DNA from: Methanofastidiosum sp.
GTDB taxonomy: Archaea > Methanobacteriota_B > Thermococci > Methanofastidiosales > Methanofastidiosaceae
NCBI GenBank assembly: GCA_035362715.1
Contig: DAOSDU010000003.1
Coordinates: 61,940 to 125,939, forward strand
Reading direction: 5' to 3'
DNA: 64,000 nucleotides
Both the position numbers and the translations under genes were made by a program. Numbering within the stretch: the first letter of the stretch is position 1; the number at the start of each line of letters is the position of its first letter. Below, one piece after another: positions 36,066 through 45,573 of the stretch. A model generated the notes under the pieces. The model was not told the DNA's origin. It did not search any database and saw only the letters and a program-made list of their open reading frames with translations.

Positions 36066-37109
36066 TTATAGCAATACTCTTTCATATTCCATTTTGCCTA
36101 TGCCAATTTTTTCTCCTTCTATAGCCTGTATTTCTGGGTCTGGCCTTCCATCTATCATAAAAGTCTCCTTTTTAGCATCATCCAGAAATGCTTTATCAAT
36201 TGCGACTATGTCCTTTGACAGGTATATCCCGGTATTTTCCCTGATGGTCTTTCCTGGAAAAGGCATACAGTCACAATACTCCACAATATTTGCGCCCCAG
36301 TTAATCGACGTGACATTCTCCTTACCTATAACTTTGAGAATCCCTTCAACTGCAATTGGGAGAACCTGTCCTAGTTTCTCAAGTTCTTTTAATTTTATTG
36401 CCCCTCTTGTACATGCTTCCATACATCCAGGGCAGTGCATGCAATCCCCTCTTTTTTCAAGAGAAAGGACTCTTTTTCCGTTTTTTATTGTAGGTATGGC
36501 CCTGTCACAAATATCTCTACAGGCATCGCATCCGTCACAAAGCGAATCATCATAGCAAAAATTAACAAATTTATGCATTGCCAGTTTTGATTTTTTTGTA
36601 ACGCATCCCATTCCAACATTTTTTATTGATCCCCCAAATCCAGTCAATGCATGGCCTTTGCAATGGCTGAATACAATCATCTTGTCAATCTCTTTGAATA
36701 GGGTGGGTAGGAATATTTCATTCAGAGGGCTTCTGACCTTAACAGAAAACCCTTCATCATTACCTAATCCATCTACAACAATGAAAGGGGCTCCAATATT
36801 TGCAAGAGAAAACCCATGATAAAAGGCATTTTTTATCATACCGGCAGCAGTGAATCTATGTCCACAATAGTATGTGGTGGAGTCTGTAAGAAAAGGTTCA
36901 CACCCTTTTTCTAAAAGTGCAGATACCAACTCTTTAAGATAAAGAGGATGTACATGAGCAGGATTTTTATATTCGCCAACATGAAGTTTAATTGCAACCC
37001 TGTCTTCTTTGTTGATATCATCAAGAATATTGCTCTTTCTTATGATTTTCTTGAATTTACCAACCATGTCAGAGTCTTGCCTCCAAGGGATAAAATATAC
37101 ATTTGACAT
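36066..37109 (-). CDS. DUF362 ferredoxin-domain protein
   Basis: About 347 residues. The DUF362 domain (KLHVGEYKNPAHVHP, DSTTYYCGHR, GHALTGFGGSIKNVGMG) contains an inserted pair of 4Fe-4S motifs: CDGCDACRDIC and CMHCPGCMEAC near residues 185-230. Such proteins occur widely in anaerobes as putative electron carriers or iron-sulfur proteins of unknown reaction. ATG 37109 is preferred; an in-frame ATG at 37127 sits close to the TATA-like box. Confidence 0.8.
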   Translation of the reverse strand: MSNVYFIPWRQDSDMVGKFKKIIRKSNILDDINKEDRVAIKLHVGEYKNPAHVHPLYLKELVSALLEKGCEPFLTDSTTYYCGHRFTAAGMIKNAFYHGFSLANIGAPFIVVDGLGNDEGFSVKVRSPLNEIFLPTLFKEIDKMIVFSHCKGHALTGFGGSIKNVGMGCVTKKSKLAMHKFVNFCYDDSLCDGCDACRDICDRAIPTIKNGKRVLSLEKRGDCMHCPGCMEACTRGAIKLKELEKLGQVLPIAVEGILKVIGKENVTSINWGANIVEYCDCMPFPGKTIRENTGIYLSKDIVAIDKAFLDDAKKETFMIDGRPDPEIQAIEGEKIGIGKMEYERVLL

Positions 37110-37193
37110 GTATATCGATATTGGCATGTATTTTTATTACTTTCTCCGCTTTTCAACGAAAATTTTATATATTTATGTTCGTTATTTAACTAT

Positions 37194-37901
37194 ATGTTTG
37201 AAGATGCTAAAGAACAACTTGCTAAGATGATAGCGGGAGAAGTTGTATTATCTGACGATCCGGGTCAAACATTGAGGAAGTGGCGCGAGATTTTTGGCAT
37301 ATCCCAAACCGATTTGGCTCATCATTTATCTATATCTCCTTCTGTTGTAAGCGACTATGAGGGTGGTAGGAGAAAATCTCCTGGGTCTTCAACGATCAGA
37401 AAAGTTGTTGAAAATCTAATAGAGATTGATATAAGCAGAGGTGGAAAGATAATCCATTCGTTTAGCCACAGATTTGCTAAGGAGGTAATAAGCGATGTTG
37501 TACTTGACCTTAAAGAATTTCCTGTTCCCATTCCACCAAAAAGGCTTATTGATGCAGTTCAAGGAGATATTTTAGTAAATGAAGAGTACTTGAGCAAGGA
37601 GATCCATGGATATACAGTTATTGATAGTATTAAGGCCATTCTTAATCTGAATTCTGAAGAATTTCTTAAACTTTACGGACTGTCTTCAGAAAGGGCTTTG
37701 ATATTTACAAAAGTTTCAACTGGAAGATCTCCGATGATCGCGATTAAAGTTCAGGGAATAATTCCATCAATGGTTGTTTTACATGGGGCAAAGAAAGTAG
37801 ATGAAATTGCTGTCCAATTAGCCGAATTGCAGAAAATACCTTTGATTCTATCGCCCATAGAAACACTTGAGGATCTGTTAAATGGACTAAGGTCTATTTA
37901 A
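37194..37901 (+). CDS. Archaeal HTH transcriptional regulator (COG1709-like)
   Basis: 235 residues. An N-terminal Cro/CI-type helix-turn-helix (about 22-75: LRKWREIFGISQTDLAHHL, SPSVVSDYEGGRR) is joined to a C-terminal domain with a PSMVVLHGAKKVDEIAVQLA pattern. The architecture is that of archaeal COG1709 regulators, whose ligands are mostly unknown. A TATA box about 30 bp upstream implies a leaderless message at ATG 37194. It ends 1 bp before the convergent aRF1 gene. Confidence 0.78.
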   Translation: MFEDAKEQLAKMIAGEVVLSDDPGQTLRKWREIFGISQTDLAHHLSISPSVVSDYEGGRRKSPGSSTIRKVVENLIEIDISRGGKIIHSFSHRFAKEVISDVVLDLKEFPVPIPPKRLIDAVQGDILVNEEYLSKEIHGYTVIDSIKAILNLNSEEFLKLYGLSSERALIFTKVSTGRSPMIAIKVQGIIPSMVVLHGAKKVDEIAVQLAELQKIPLILSPIETLEDLLNGLRSI

Positions 37902-37902
37902 T

Positions 37903-39141
37903 CTACAATCTGTATCTGATAATTGCAGCAATGCCACCGAATGCCTTTAATAATTGGCTACCCTCTTCTGTTTCTGTAGAGATAACTTCTACCTTGCTAC
38001 TGCCTTCTTGAGCAAAATCTGCCAGCTCTTCTAGTAGGTCTACTTTTTCTTCTATATTCAAACTCAAATTCCCACATTTTTCGCACTGAATACTAGAGAT
38101 TTGTTGTTCTAACTTGAATAGTTCTTCGTCAGTTCCTGTCTTTTCAGTTAGATTATCGCATGATCCGCATTTTATCTTAATCCTGTTTTTGTTTAACCCT
38201 TCTGAGAGAAGCAATAGATCTACAGCACCGGCTTCTAAGTATTTTCTGACTTCTTTTTCTCCATAAGCTGCAAGACTGTCATCCTTTATTAATTCCTTAA
38301 GAAATCTTGTCACGATATCCTTTTCTTTTGTTATGTCTAGATTCTCTAAGATTTTTGAGCTCTTATCTACAAGTTCGTTTAGCCCAAAAAGTTCGGTATA
38401 TGCTGTATCTGCAGTCCCCAATATTTTTTTCCTAAGTTCGTGATGTAAATATTCCCCTTCTTCGAACTCAAATTTGGTATACCCGCCGCCACCAATAAGA
38501 ATTCCCTCTAGATTCGGCTGAGCAAGGAAAATTTCATTTGAGATCTTACCAACGGTATCTTTGAAATCATCCGCTGCAATTTCTCTTAATCTTGCAAATC
38601 TAACTGAAGACTGCCCGCCCGCCCTGAACTTTCCAGGAACTCTTGATGTCAAATGTTTGAGTAATTCTACCTTTTTACCTCTTAGAAGACCTATACTTGC
38701 TTCTCCTCTTTCTACAATGACTAAACCAAAGACTCTTTTATCTTCAATCATTTCAAGCAGCGGATCAAGAACAAACTGCTGATCACATCTGTAAATTCTT
38801 ACAGATATCGGATCTGGAGGATTAAGTGTAAAGAGTTCTATCCTTGGGCTGCCTTCGTCCTCTGAGATATTACCAGAAAAGATAACAAGTCCGTTAGGAG
38901 GGGTCATTTTATATAATCTTAAATGTTGCATTACTCTCTCTAGAGCAGAAAGAACATTTTTCCTAGTTCCTTTAGATTTGATATTTGTAGCAGTACCTTG
39001 TTCGTCTTTAATCTGTGCAGCTACCTTTGAAATTTCATATCCTGCAGGTATATAGACCGAAACAAGTTCTGTATGTCTGCCCCTAATCTTTGAAAGGAAC
39101 TTAAGCTGCTTCTTAAGCTCATAGAGATCTTTGTTATCCAT
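37903..39141 (-). CDS. prf1: Peptide chain release factor aRF1
   Basis: 412 residues. NIKS (residues 53-56) in the N domain reads stop codons and GGQ (residues 175-177) in the middle domain triggers peptide release. Two CxxC pairs in the C domain (CGSCDN; CEKCGN) form the zinc ribbon seen in archaeal proteins. ATG 39141 lies almost at the transcript start predicted from a TATA-like box near 39160-39168. As the only release factor it should recognise all three stops. Confidence 0.96.
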   Translation of the reverse strand: MDNKDLYELKKQLKFLSKIRGRHTELVSVYIPAGYEISKVAAQIKDEQGTATNIKSKGTRKNVLSALERVMQHLRLYKMTPPNGLVIFSGNISEDEGSPRIELFTLNPPDPISVRIYRCDQQFVLDPLLEMIEDKRVFGLVIVERGEASIGLLRGKKVELLKHLTSRVPGKFRAGGQSSVRFARLREIAADDFKDTVGKISNEIFLAQPNLEGILIGGGGYTKFEFEEGEYLHHELRKKILGTADTAYTELFGLNELVDKSSKILENLDITKEKDIVTRFLKELIKDDSLAAYGEKEVRKYLEAGAVDLLLLSEGLNKNRIKIKCGSCDNLTEKTGTDEELFKLEQQISSIQCEKCGNLSLNIEEKVDLLEELADFAQEGSSKVEVISTETEEGSQLLKAFGGIAAIIRYRL

Positions 39142-39201
39142 AATCAAGAAATGATAGAAAATATTTAAAAGTGTTCCTACATCTTACAATAAAGTGGTCT
39201 A

Positions 39202-39972
39202 ATGAGAAAACAAGTCTTCATGGAAATCTACAAATCTATTAACACAAGGGATGATGTACCTGAATTATCTAGTAAATACGAGATCGAAGAAGACATCCTA
39301 CTTTCAATATTGTCTCAAAAAACTGTGAGAAATGTCAAAAAGGATTATTACCCAGTAATGAACAGAATTCGCGAGCTGACAAAGTTATGGGATCGAGGCC
39401 TCTCATTTTTTGATATAGCTTCTAAACTATCATTTTCACCAATATTAATTGCAACGATGATACTCAAAGAAAAGGGTTTCAATAAAAAAGATATAAAGGA
39501 GATTATGCATAATCCCGATTCTATCGAGGATCAAAGAATTAAAAATGAGATCCTAAAAGCAATCGAAGTAGATATAGCATATTCACCAGCATCCTCAAAA
39601 ATTCAAAGGGAGAACGGCAAAAACGGGGAAGAGATGTTAAAAGTATACCTTGATAAAAAAGAGATTCAATTCTTAAGGGAGGATGATCTGCGAAAACTGG
39701 GGTCAGGTAAAACTCCTGACTTTCTTTTAAAAAAACCGATTAAGATTAGGGGTAGGAAAGTATTTTGGTTTGAGAGCAAGGCTAGTTTTTGCGACTACAT
39801 AGAGTTTAAACAGGATTATAACAAACAATTAAAGCATTATATTTCACTTTTTGGTCCGGGCATAGTGGTGTACTGGAAAGGGTATATCGACGACATTGTC
39901 ACCGATAAAAGAGTTTTAGTTGTAGATACGGACTTCTTTGAAAATATTTTTACTTCTTTTGAATACTTATAG
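39202..39972 (+). CDS. CDIN1/C15orf41-like TPD-motif nuclease
   Basis: 256 residues. The N-terminal half has two helix-turn-helix-like helical repeats. The C-terminal half holds a PD-(D/E)xK nuclease core: NGKNGEEML, then GKTPDFLL with the family's TPD motif, then WFESKASFCD with the E-x-K motif. This matches the C15orf41/CDIN1 family, mutated in human dyserythropoietic anaemia and present in some archaea. Its substrate is not established. The end overlaps sppA by 23 bp tail to tail. Confidence 0.75.
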   Translation: MRKQVFMEIYKSINTRDDVPELSSKYEIEEDILLSILSQKTVRNVKKDYYPVMNRIRELTKLWDRGLSFFDIASKLSFSPILIATMILKEKGFNKKDIKEIMHNPDSIEDQRIKNEILKAIEVDIAYSPASSKIQRENGKNGEEMLKVYLDKKEIQFLREDDLRKLGSGKTPDFLLKKPIKIRGRKVFWFESKASFCDYIEFKQDYNKQLKHYISLFGPGIVVYWKGYIDDIVTDKRVLVVDTDFFENIFTSFEYL

Positions 39973-40948
39973 AAGGCTCGTATTGGTATCTCATAAACTC
40001 ATAGCTCATATTTGAGATGCTACCATCATCTGCAATCTGAAAAAATGATACTTTTGGATTCTTAAGTCCGGCAGTTACTTTTAATTCCTCTATGGCTGTA
40101 TCAAGAGTGCCTACTCTATCGGCAAGTTTGTAAGAAACAGCTTGTGTGCCGCTCCATACATTTCCGTCTGAATATTTTAGGACTTCTTCAGTTGAGAGAT
40201 TTCTTCCCTTCGAAACAACATAAATGAATCTATCAAAATCTTCATTAATCATCTGTTTGATATTTTCTCGGTCATCGTTAGATAATGGCCTCCAAGAAGC
40301 TCCAAGGTCTTTATCTTCACCAGTTTTTATTACTTCTATCTTTATACCAAACATTTTGAAGTATTCTGTTAAATCTTCATGAACATATATTACGCCAATG
40401 CTCCCCAAAGTAGCATCAGGTTTTACTATTATTTTGTCACTTGCAACTGCTAAGTAATAGCCGCCAGAAGCTGCAACGCCGCCTACATAAGCAACAACAG
40501 GTTTTCTCATATTTAGTCTCTGAATCTCATCGTAAATTTCTGTGACTGCGGAAACTCCACCTCCTGGGCTGTCAATCCATAAAACGACGCCACCAACTTC
40601 TTTGTCTTCTGCAAGTTTTCGAAGCTGTGCTGTAATGGGCAGTACATCTTCTTGATCCAATATGCCAAATATTCTAACCACTGCTACATCCCCATTAAGG
40701 GGGATGTTCTGATTCTTTATTCTATCAATTTCTTCCCTTAGTTTTTGTATTTCCTTATTCTCCATCGACTCTTGCGACTCATATGCAGAAAGTTTGGCTT
40801 TTAGAATATCTATTTCTCCGCTACTAGTTACCCCTCCCTTTTCAGAGGGTATTCCAATATCGCTTAAATCTACATTACAACCGATTGTTGTAGTTATAAG
40901 GACAAAAATAGCAAATATTAAAAATAAAAATTTTTTATTATATTTCAT
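39950..40948 (-). CDS. sppA: Signal peptide peptidase SppA-like protease
   Basis: 332 residues. Lipoprotein-like signal (ITTTIGC, Cys about 24), a short coiled coil (about 50-75), then an S49 peptidase domain. GGVAASGGYYLAVASD holds the nucleophile Ser, VLWIDSPGGGVSA the oxyanion region and KPDATLGSIGVI is typical. It degrades cleaved signal peptides at the membrane. The next gene upstream on the strand is the FKBP gene, 24 bp away. Confidence 0.9.
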   Translation of the reverse strand: MKYNKKFLFLIFAIFVLITTTIGCNVDLSDIGIPSEKGGVTSSGEIDILKAKLSAYESQESMENKEIQKLREEIDRIKNQNIPLNGDVAVVRIFGILDQEDVLPITAQLRKLAEDKEVGGVVLWIDSPGGGVSAVTEIYDEIQRLNMRKPVVAYVGGVAASGGYYLAVASDKIIVKPDATLGSIGVIYVHEDLTEYFKMFGIKIEVIKTGEDKDLGASWRPLSNDDRENIKQMINEDFDRFIYVVSKGRNLSTEEVLKYSDGNVWSGTQAVSYKLADRVGTLDTAIEELKVTAGLKNPKVSFFQIADDGSISNMSYEFMRYQYEPSISIQKK

Positions 40949-40972
40949 CTTAGATCTTCACCTTAAAAAGCA

Positions 40973-42220
40973 TCACTCTTTTTTCTTCTTTGAAGTCTTT
41001 TTCTTGGCTTTAGGTTTCTTTGGTTTGGCTTTCGCCTCTTTCTTAGTATCAAGTCCTTTTTGCACTTCTTCAACAGTTGATGCAAGTTCTTTTAGCTCGC
41101 CATTCATTTCTTCTTTGGCTGCCTTTGTTTTCTTTGTTTTTGGTTTCTCTTTCTTCTTCTCTTTGTCTTCTTTGGAATAGAACTTTGTCATGAAGACATA
41201 TGCAGCTGCAAATACGACTATCAAAAGGCTACCAAATATGAAAAGTCTGTATTTTTCAAAGAAGCCTGTTTCTTTGCCTTTTTCGATGATTACAGTTGTT
41301 ACTGTGAAGAATAGAGTTTCGCCTGCAAGCGGGTGATTGAAATCGACAACGAAATCATCTGCTGTTACCTCAACTACTTCGCCGACTTGATTTTGATATA
41401 TTATACTATCTCCAACTTTTGGATTTACTCTAATTAAATATTTATCCCCGGATTCAACAACATTTGCGATTCCAAATACTGTTTCGATTTGTTTCTGTGG
41501 CATTGCCTCTACTTTCATTATTGTGTCAGTTACTTCAAGTACCATCAAATTCCCAATTTCAGTTGGTAAAAGATCTCCAACTTTGGGGTCATATCTTAAT
41601 ACTATACTTGATGCTTTAATCTCTGTTATTGTAAGGGTAGTAACTTCGTTAGTGATAGATTTTCCAACTTCTGGCTTGTGTTCTATAACAACATCTGTTC
41701 CAGTTACTTGAACCACTTGACCTGGCCAATCGGCTAGATCAACTACCATGCCTACAATGGGTTGCTGTCCGTATCTAGTAACAAATGAGCTTACAGTTGC
41801 TTGGAAAGTTTTTGGAATTTCTTCAAATCTTGTTATCTCTTGAGTTTTTGGAATTTCTTCTAAGATTTTAGTCTGTGTAAATCTTAAGTTTGGGTCTTTA
41901 GGGCCATAAGCCTGTTCTGGGGGTATAGAAATAGTCTTTGTTTGGCCTTCCTTCATTCCCAATAATCCATTTTCAAATCCAGGAATAGTCGACCCGTCTC
42001 CTACTTTTAATGTCAGAGGCTCATAGATCCTACTCTCATCGTAGATTCCCGCATTTTTTGCTTCATCTAAGATGGATGTATCAAAAACTGTTCCATCTTG
42101 AAGTTTTCCAACATAGTCAACTTTTATCGTATCTCCTTTCTCCACTTTCTTCTCTATAGCGCACCCTGCTGAAAGGAGTAACAATCCTATTAAAATAAGT
42201 CCAAAAATGTACTTTCTCAT
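40973..42220 (-). CDS. Membrane-anchored FKBP-type peptidyl-prolyl isomerase, extended
   Basis: 415 residues, much longer than a plain FKBP. A lipoprotein-type signal (LLLSAGC, Cys about 20) precedes an FKBP domain (GDTIKVDYVGKLQDGTVFDTS, FENGLLGMKEGQ, PEQAYG). Three repeated modules with the theme VGDxL/I and VDFNHPLAGETLFF, the last being a SlyD-like insert-in-flap end, extend to about 315. A transmembrane helix (about 330-350) and a 60-residue Lys/Glu tail follow. It probably assists folding of exported proteins; the tail may contact RNA or the ribosome. Confidence 0.8.
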   Translation of the reverse strand: MRKYIFGLILIGLLLLSAGCAIEKKVEKGDTIKVDYVGKLQDGTVFDTSILDEAKNAGIYDESRIYEPLTLKVGDGSTIPGFENGLLGMKEGQTKTISIPPEQAYGPKDPNLRFTQTKILEEIPKTQEITRFEEIPKTFQATVSSFVTRYGQQPIVGMVVDLADWPGQVVQVTGTDVVIEHKPEVGKSITNEVTTLTITEIKASSIVLRYDPKVGDLLPTEIGNLMVLEVTDTIMKVEAMPQKQIETVFGIANVVESGDKYLIRVNPKVGDSIIYQNQVGEVVEVTADDFVVDFNHPLAGETLFFTVTTVIIEKGKETGFFEKYRLFIFGSLLIVVFAAAYVFMTKFYSKEDKEKKKEKPKTKKTKAAKEEMNGELKELASTVEEVQKGLDTKKEAKAKPKKPKAKKKTSKKKKE

Positions 42221-42290
42221 TAACTCACGTATACAAATCCGAATACAATCATTTATAAATCTTTCTTTGATAGGTTTTCTAGGTGGATAG

Positions 42291-43547
42291 ATGCTATACG
42301 ATGTGAAAGACCTCTCACTTTCCGAGAAAGGAAGGATGAGAATTGAATGGGCAGAGAGAGAAATGCCCGTATTAGCACTGATTAAAGACGAATTTAAAAG
42401 AAAAAATACTCTAAAAGGTTACAAAATTGGATGCTGTCTTCATGTTACAACTGAAACTGCAAATCTCATGATCACTTTAAAAGAAGGTGGCGCTGAAGTT
42501 TTTTTATGTGCTTCAAATCCTTTGAGCACTCAAGACGATGTTGCCGCATCACTTGTTAAGGATTACGGGATTCCTGTTTTTGCTATTAGGGGCGAAGATA
42601 GGGATACATACTATGATCATCTAAATAAGGTATTGGATGCCAAACCAAACATTACAATGGATGACGGAGGAGACCTAGTCTCTACAATCATGAAGGAAAG
42701 AAGCGATGTTCTTCCAGGAATAATTGGCGGTACAGAAGAGACTACGACGGGGGTAATCCGATTCAAAAGCATGGAAAAAGAAGGGGTATTAAAATATCCT
42801 ATTATTGCTGTAAACGATGCTATGACAAAACATTTCTTTGATAACAGATATGGAACAGGGCAGAGCACTCTTGATGGAATTATTCGGGCTACAAATGTCT
42901 TGCTATCTGGGAAAAACTTTGTAATTTGTGGGTATGGCTGGTGTGGCAAAGGAGTTTCTATGAGGGCAAGAGGAATGGGCGCAAAAGTCATTATCACCGA
43001 AATTGACCCTATAAAAGCAATTGAAGCGACTATGGACGGATTCCAGGTAATGAAAATGGAAGAAGCTTCAAAAATTGGAGATATCTTTGTCACAGTAACG
43101 GGCAATAAGCATGTGATTAGAGAAGAACATTTTAAAAACATGAAAAATGGCGCCATAGTTGCAAACTCGGGCCACTTCAATGTCGAAATTGACATAAACT
43201 CATTAGAAAAATTATCAACTTCTAAAAGGACAGTTAGGGATTCTGTCGAAGAATATATATTAAAAGAAGGTAAGAAAATATACCTCCTCGGAGAAGGCAG
43301 ACTGATTAATCTTGCCGCTGCCGAGGGTCATCCAGCATCAGTTATGGATATGAGTTTTGCAAATCAAGCTTTGTCCGCAGAGTATCTTTCTAAAGAGGGG
43401 AAAAAGCTTGAGAATAAAGTATATTCTGTACCTTTAGATATTGATAGAAGAATAGCCACTTTGAAGCTAAAATCAATGGGCATTACAATTGACACCTTGA
43501 CAAAGGAACAGGAAGAATACCTTTCATCATGGGAGTCAGGAACTTAG
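42291..43547 (+). CDS. ahcY: S-adenosylhomocysteine hydrolase
   Basis: 418 residues. The NAD-binding loop GYGWCGKGVSMRARGMGAKV lies about residue 206, with adenosine-binding HVTTETANL and EETTTGV nearby, and the C-terminal AEGHPASVMDMSF is conserved. It removes S-adenosylhomocysteine left by methyltransferases. It has its own promoter between the FKBP gene and this ATG. Confidence 0.96.
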   Translation: MLYDVKDLSLSEKGRMRIEWAEREMPVLALIKDEFKRKNTLKGYKIGCCLHVTTETANLMITLKEGGAEVFLCASNPLSTQDDVAASLVKDYGIPVFAIRGEDRDTYYDHLNKVLDAKPNITMDDGGDLVSTIMKERSDVLPGIIGGTEETTTGVIRFKSMEKEGVLKYPIIAVNDAMTKHFFDNRYGTGQSTLDGIIRATNVLLSGKNFVICGYGWCGKGVSMRARGMGAKVIITEIDPIKAIEATMDGFQVMKMEEASKIGDIFVTVTGNKHVIREEHFKNMKNGAIVANSGHFNVEIDINSLEKLSTSKRTVRDSVEEYILKEGKKIYLLGEGRLINLAAAEGHPASVMDMSFANQALSAEYLSKEGKKLENKVYSVPLDIDRRIATLKLKSMGITIDTLTKEQEEYLSSWESGT

Positions 43548-43619
43548 ATTTTTACTTTTTATTCTTTTTCAGGGTTAATTATAAATACCCTTAATTAATC
43601 TTCTTTTAAGGAGATTCTC

Positions 43620-45140
43620 GTGTTATTAAAGATTAAAATTCTTGATATTGAAGCGACAGATTATCCACTTGTTCTAATGCATAAAGACGATGCTAAGTTT
43701 CTTGGAGTCAGAAGACTCGGCAGAGTCAATGTAAAGCTGGGAAAAGAGGAGTTTGTCGCTGTTGTAGATCTGACAGAAAAAGTAGTTGCAAAAGGCGAAG
43801 TTGGGCTCTATGAATATCTGTGTAGAAAGTTAGATTTATCATGCAGTATTAACGCTGAGGTAACACTAGCCCCTCCTCCAGATTCCGTTCATTTCATAAA
43901 GAAGAAATTAGATGGTCTTTCTTTAGCTAAAGAAGAAATATTAGATATTATAGAAGACACAGTTGAAAACAGATTAAGTGATGTCGAACTCTCCGCTTTT
44001 GTGTCTGCAATTTATACAAGAGGACTTTCTAATGAAGAAGTAATTAATCTAATTACAAGTATGGTAAACACTGGCCAGACTCTGGATATTAAAAGAAAAC
44101 CTGTTTTTGATAAACACTGCATAGGTGGGGTGCCAGGCAATAGGACGACTATGGTTATGGTTCCTATTTTAGGTGCCGCAGGTTTAACAATCCCTAAAAC
44201 ATCCTCAAGAGCAATTTCAAGCGCAGCTGGAACAACTGACACAATGGAAATACTTTGTGACGTCAGTTTCCACAAAGATGAAATCGAAAGGATTGTCGAA
44301 AAAATAGGGTGTTGCATAGTATGGGGTGGCGGTGTTGATTTAGCAATAGCCGATGATAAGTTAATAAAAATACGAAATCCTCTGGGATTAGATCCTCAAT
44401 CTTTACTTCTTGCCAGTATCCTTGCAAAGAAAAAAGCATCAGGTTCTGAAAAAGTAGTTATAGATATACCTGTAAGTAAAAATGCTAAGATTAAAGATAT
44501 GGAAGTGGCAAGGAAACTTGCAAGAGACTTTATTAGCCTTGGTGAGACGCTCGAGATGGAAATAAAATGCATGATCACCTATGGGGGAAAACCTGTAGGG
44601 CGTGGAATCGGGCCTGCGCTTGAAGCAATTGATGTTTTAAATGTACTAGGTGGCAAGGGGCCGCAAGATTTGAGAGAAAAGTCATGTGAAATAGCCGGAC
44701 TACTATTTGAAATGGGTGGCAAGGCGCAGAGAGGAAGAGGAAAAGAGATTGCAGAAAAAATGATTGACAGCGGAAAAGCATTATCTAAGTTTAGGGAGAT
44801 TATAGCTGAGCAGGGAGGAAATCCCAAAATTAAACCAGAAGATATCCCTGTAGGCACCTATAAACATACAGTGAAATCAGAAATTGAGGGAAGAATAGAC
44901 TTTATGGATACACGAATGATAAATATGATTGCAAGGGCATGCGGGGCTCCAGATGACAAGGGAGCGGGGATTTATTTCCATGTTGAAAAGGGTGAAAAAG
45001 TAACAAAGGGTCAAGATCTTTACACTCTTTATTCTGATAAGGAAAAGAAGATAGACAATGCACTTGAAGTACTAGACGGAAGCCCAATAGGTGTTGAGAA
45101 AGTAATATTTGATATAGTTGAGGGTGAGTTATCGCTCTGA
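43620..45140 (+). CDS. deoA: AMP phosphorylase (thymidine phosphorylase family)
   Basis: 506 residues, the length of archaeal AMP phosphorylase. An N-terminal extension of about 85 residues precedes the phosphorylase domain. KHCIGGVPGNRTTMVMVPI, SSRAISSAAGTTDTMEIL and KKASGSEKVVIDIP are conserved. It starts AMP degradation to ribose-1,5-bisphosphate; no RuBisCO or isomerase is in the window. GTG 43620 follows AGGAGAT by 5 nt. Confidence 0.92.
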   Translation: MLLKIKILDIEATDYPLVLMHKDDAKFLGVRRLGRVNVKLGKEEFVAVVDLTEKVVAKGEVGLYEYLCRKLDLSCSINAEVTLAPPPDSVHFIKKKLDGLSLAKEEILDIIEDTVENRLSDVELSAFVSAIYTRGLSNEEVINLITSMVNTGQTLDIKRKPVFDKHCIGGVPGNRTTMVMVPILGAAGLTIPKTSSRAISSAAGTTDTMEILCDVSFHKDEIERIVEKIGCCIVWGGGVDLAIADDKLIKIRNPLGLDPQSLLLASILAKKKASGSEKVVIDIPVSKNAKIKDMEVARKLARDFISLGETLEMEIKCMITYGGKPVGRGIGPALEAIDVLNVLGGKGPQDLREKSCEIAGLLFEMGGKAQRGRGKEIAEKMIDSGKALSKFREIIAEQGGNPKIKPEDIPVGTYKHTVKSEIEGRIDFMDTRMINMIARACGAPDDKGAGIYFHVEKGEKVTKGQDLYTLYSDKEKKIDNALEVLDGSPIGVEKVIFDIVEGELSL

Positions 45141-45174
45141 TTTCAGAAAAATTATTAATTCAAAGTATCTAGCT

Positions 45175-45510
45175 CTATTTTTTTAAATTACTTTGAATTT
45201 TCTTTTCTTTAGAATAAGGTATTCTTTTTATATTGCCACAATTTAAACAGGTAAATGTAACTTTTCCTTTTCCCGTTCTAACCCTCACCGTTTTATTTGG
45301 GATTAAAATAGTGAAACATTTTTTACAGAATTTTCTCTTAAATTTGGACGATATTCTTATTTTATGGCGCCTAGAGATTGCCATAGCTGTTCTTATAGAA
45401 TTTCTTGATAGAACTTCATCATTCTTGTGTAACTCTGAGGACTTTAGAAGTTCTTTTATACGTTCAGAAGCTACTTTTTTTCTAACATTTTTTCTCTCTT
45501 TCCATCCCAT
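45175..45510 (-). CDS. rnp4: RNase P protein component 4 (Rpp21/Rpr2)
   Basis: 111 residues. Helical basic N-terminus followed by a zinc ribbon with FCKKCFTILIP and FTCLNCGNIKRIPY. This is the Rpr2/Rpp21 pattern; the protein supports 5' tRNA maturation with the RNase P RNA. Lys/Arg content is very high, consistent with RNA binding. Confidence 0.92.
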   Translation of the reverse strand: MGWKERKNVRKKVASERIKELLKSSELHKNDEVLSRNSIRTAMAISRRHKIRISSKFKRKFCKKCFTILIPNKTVRVRTGKGKVTFTCLNCGNIKRIPYSKEKKIQSNLKK

Positions 45511-45573
45511 TAATTTTAATTTTATTATTTAGTTAATAAATACTTAGGTAAAATTAAAAATCTTGGTTATTTA

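Noticed and set aside
35894..36085. A 63-codon minus-strand frame over the structured element
   Set aside because: It overlaps the end of the DUF362 gene and the inverted repeat, is Cys/Trp-rich without a ribosome site, and has no minus-strand promoter I can support.
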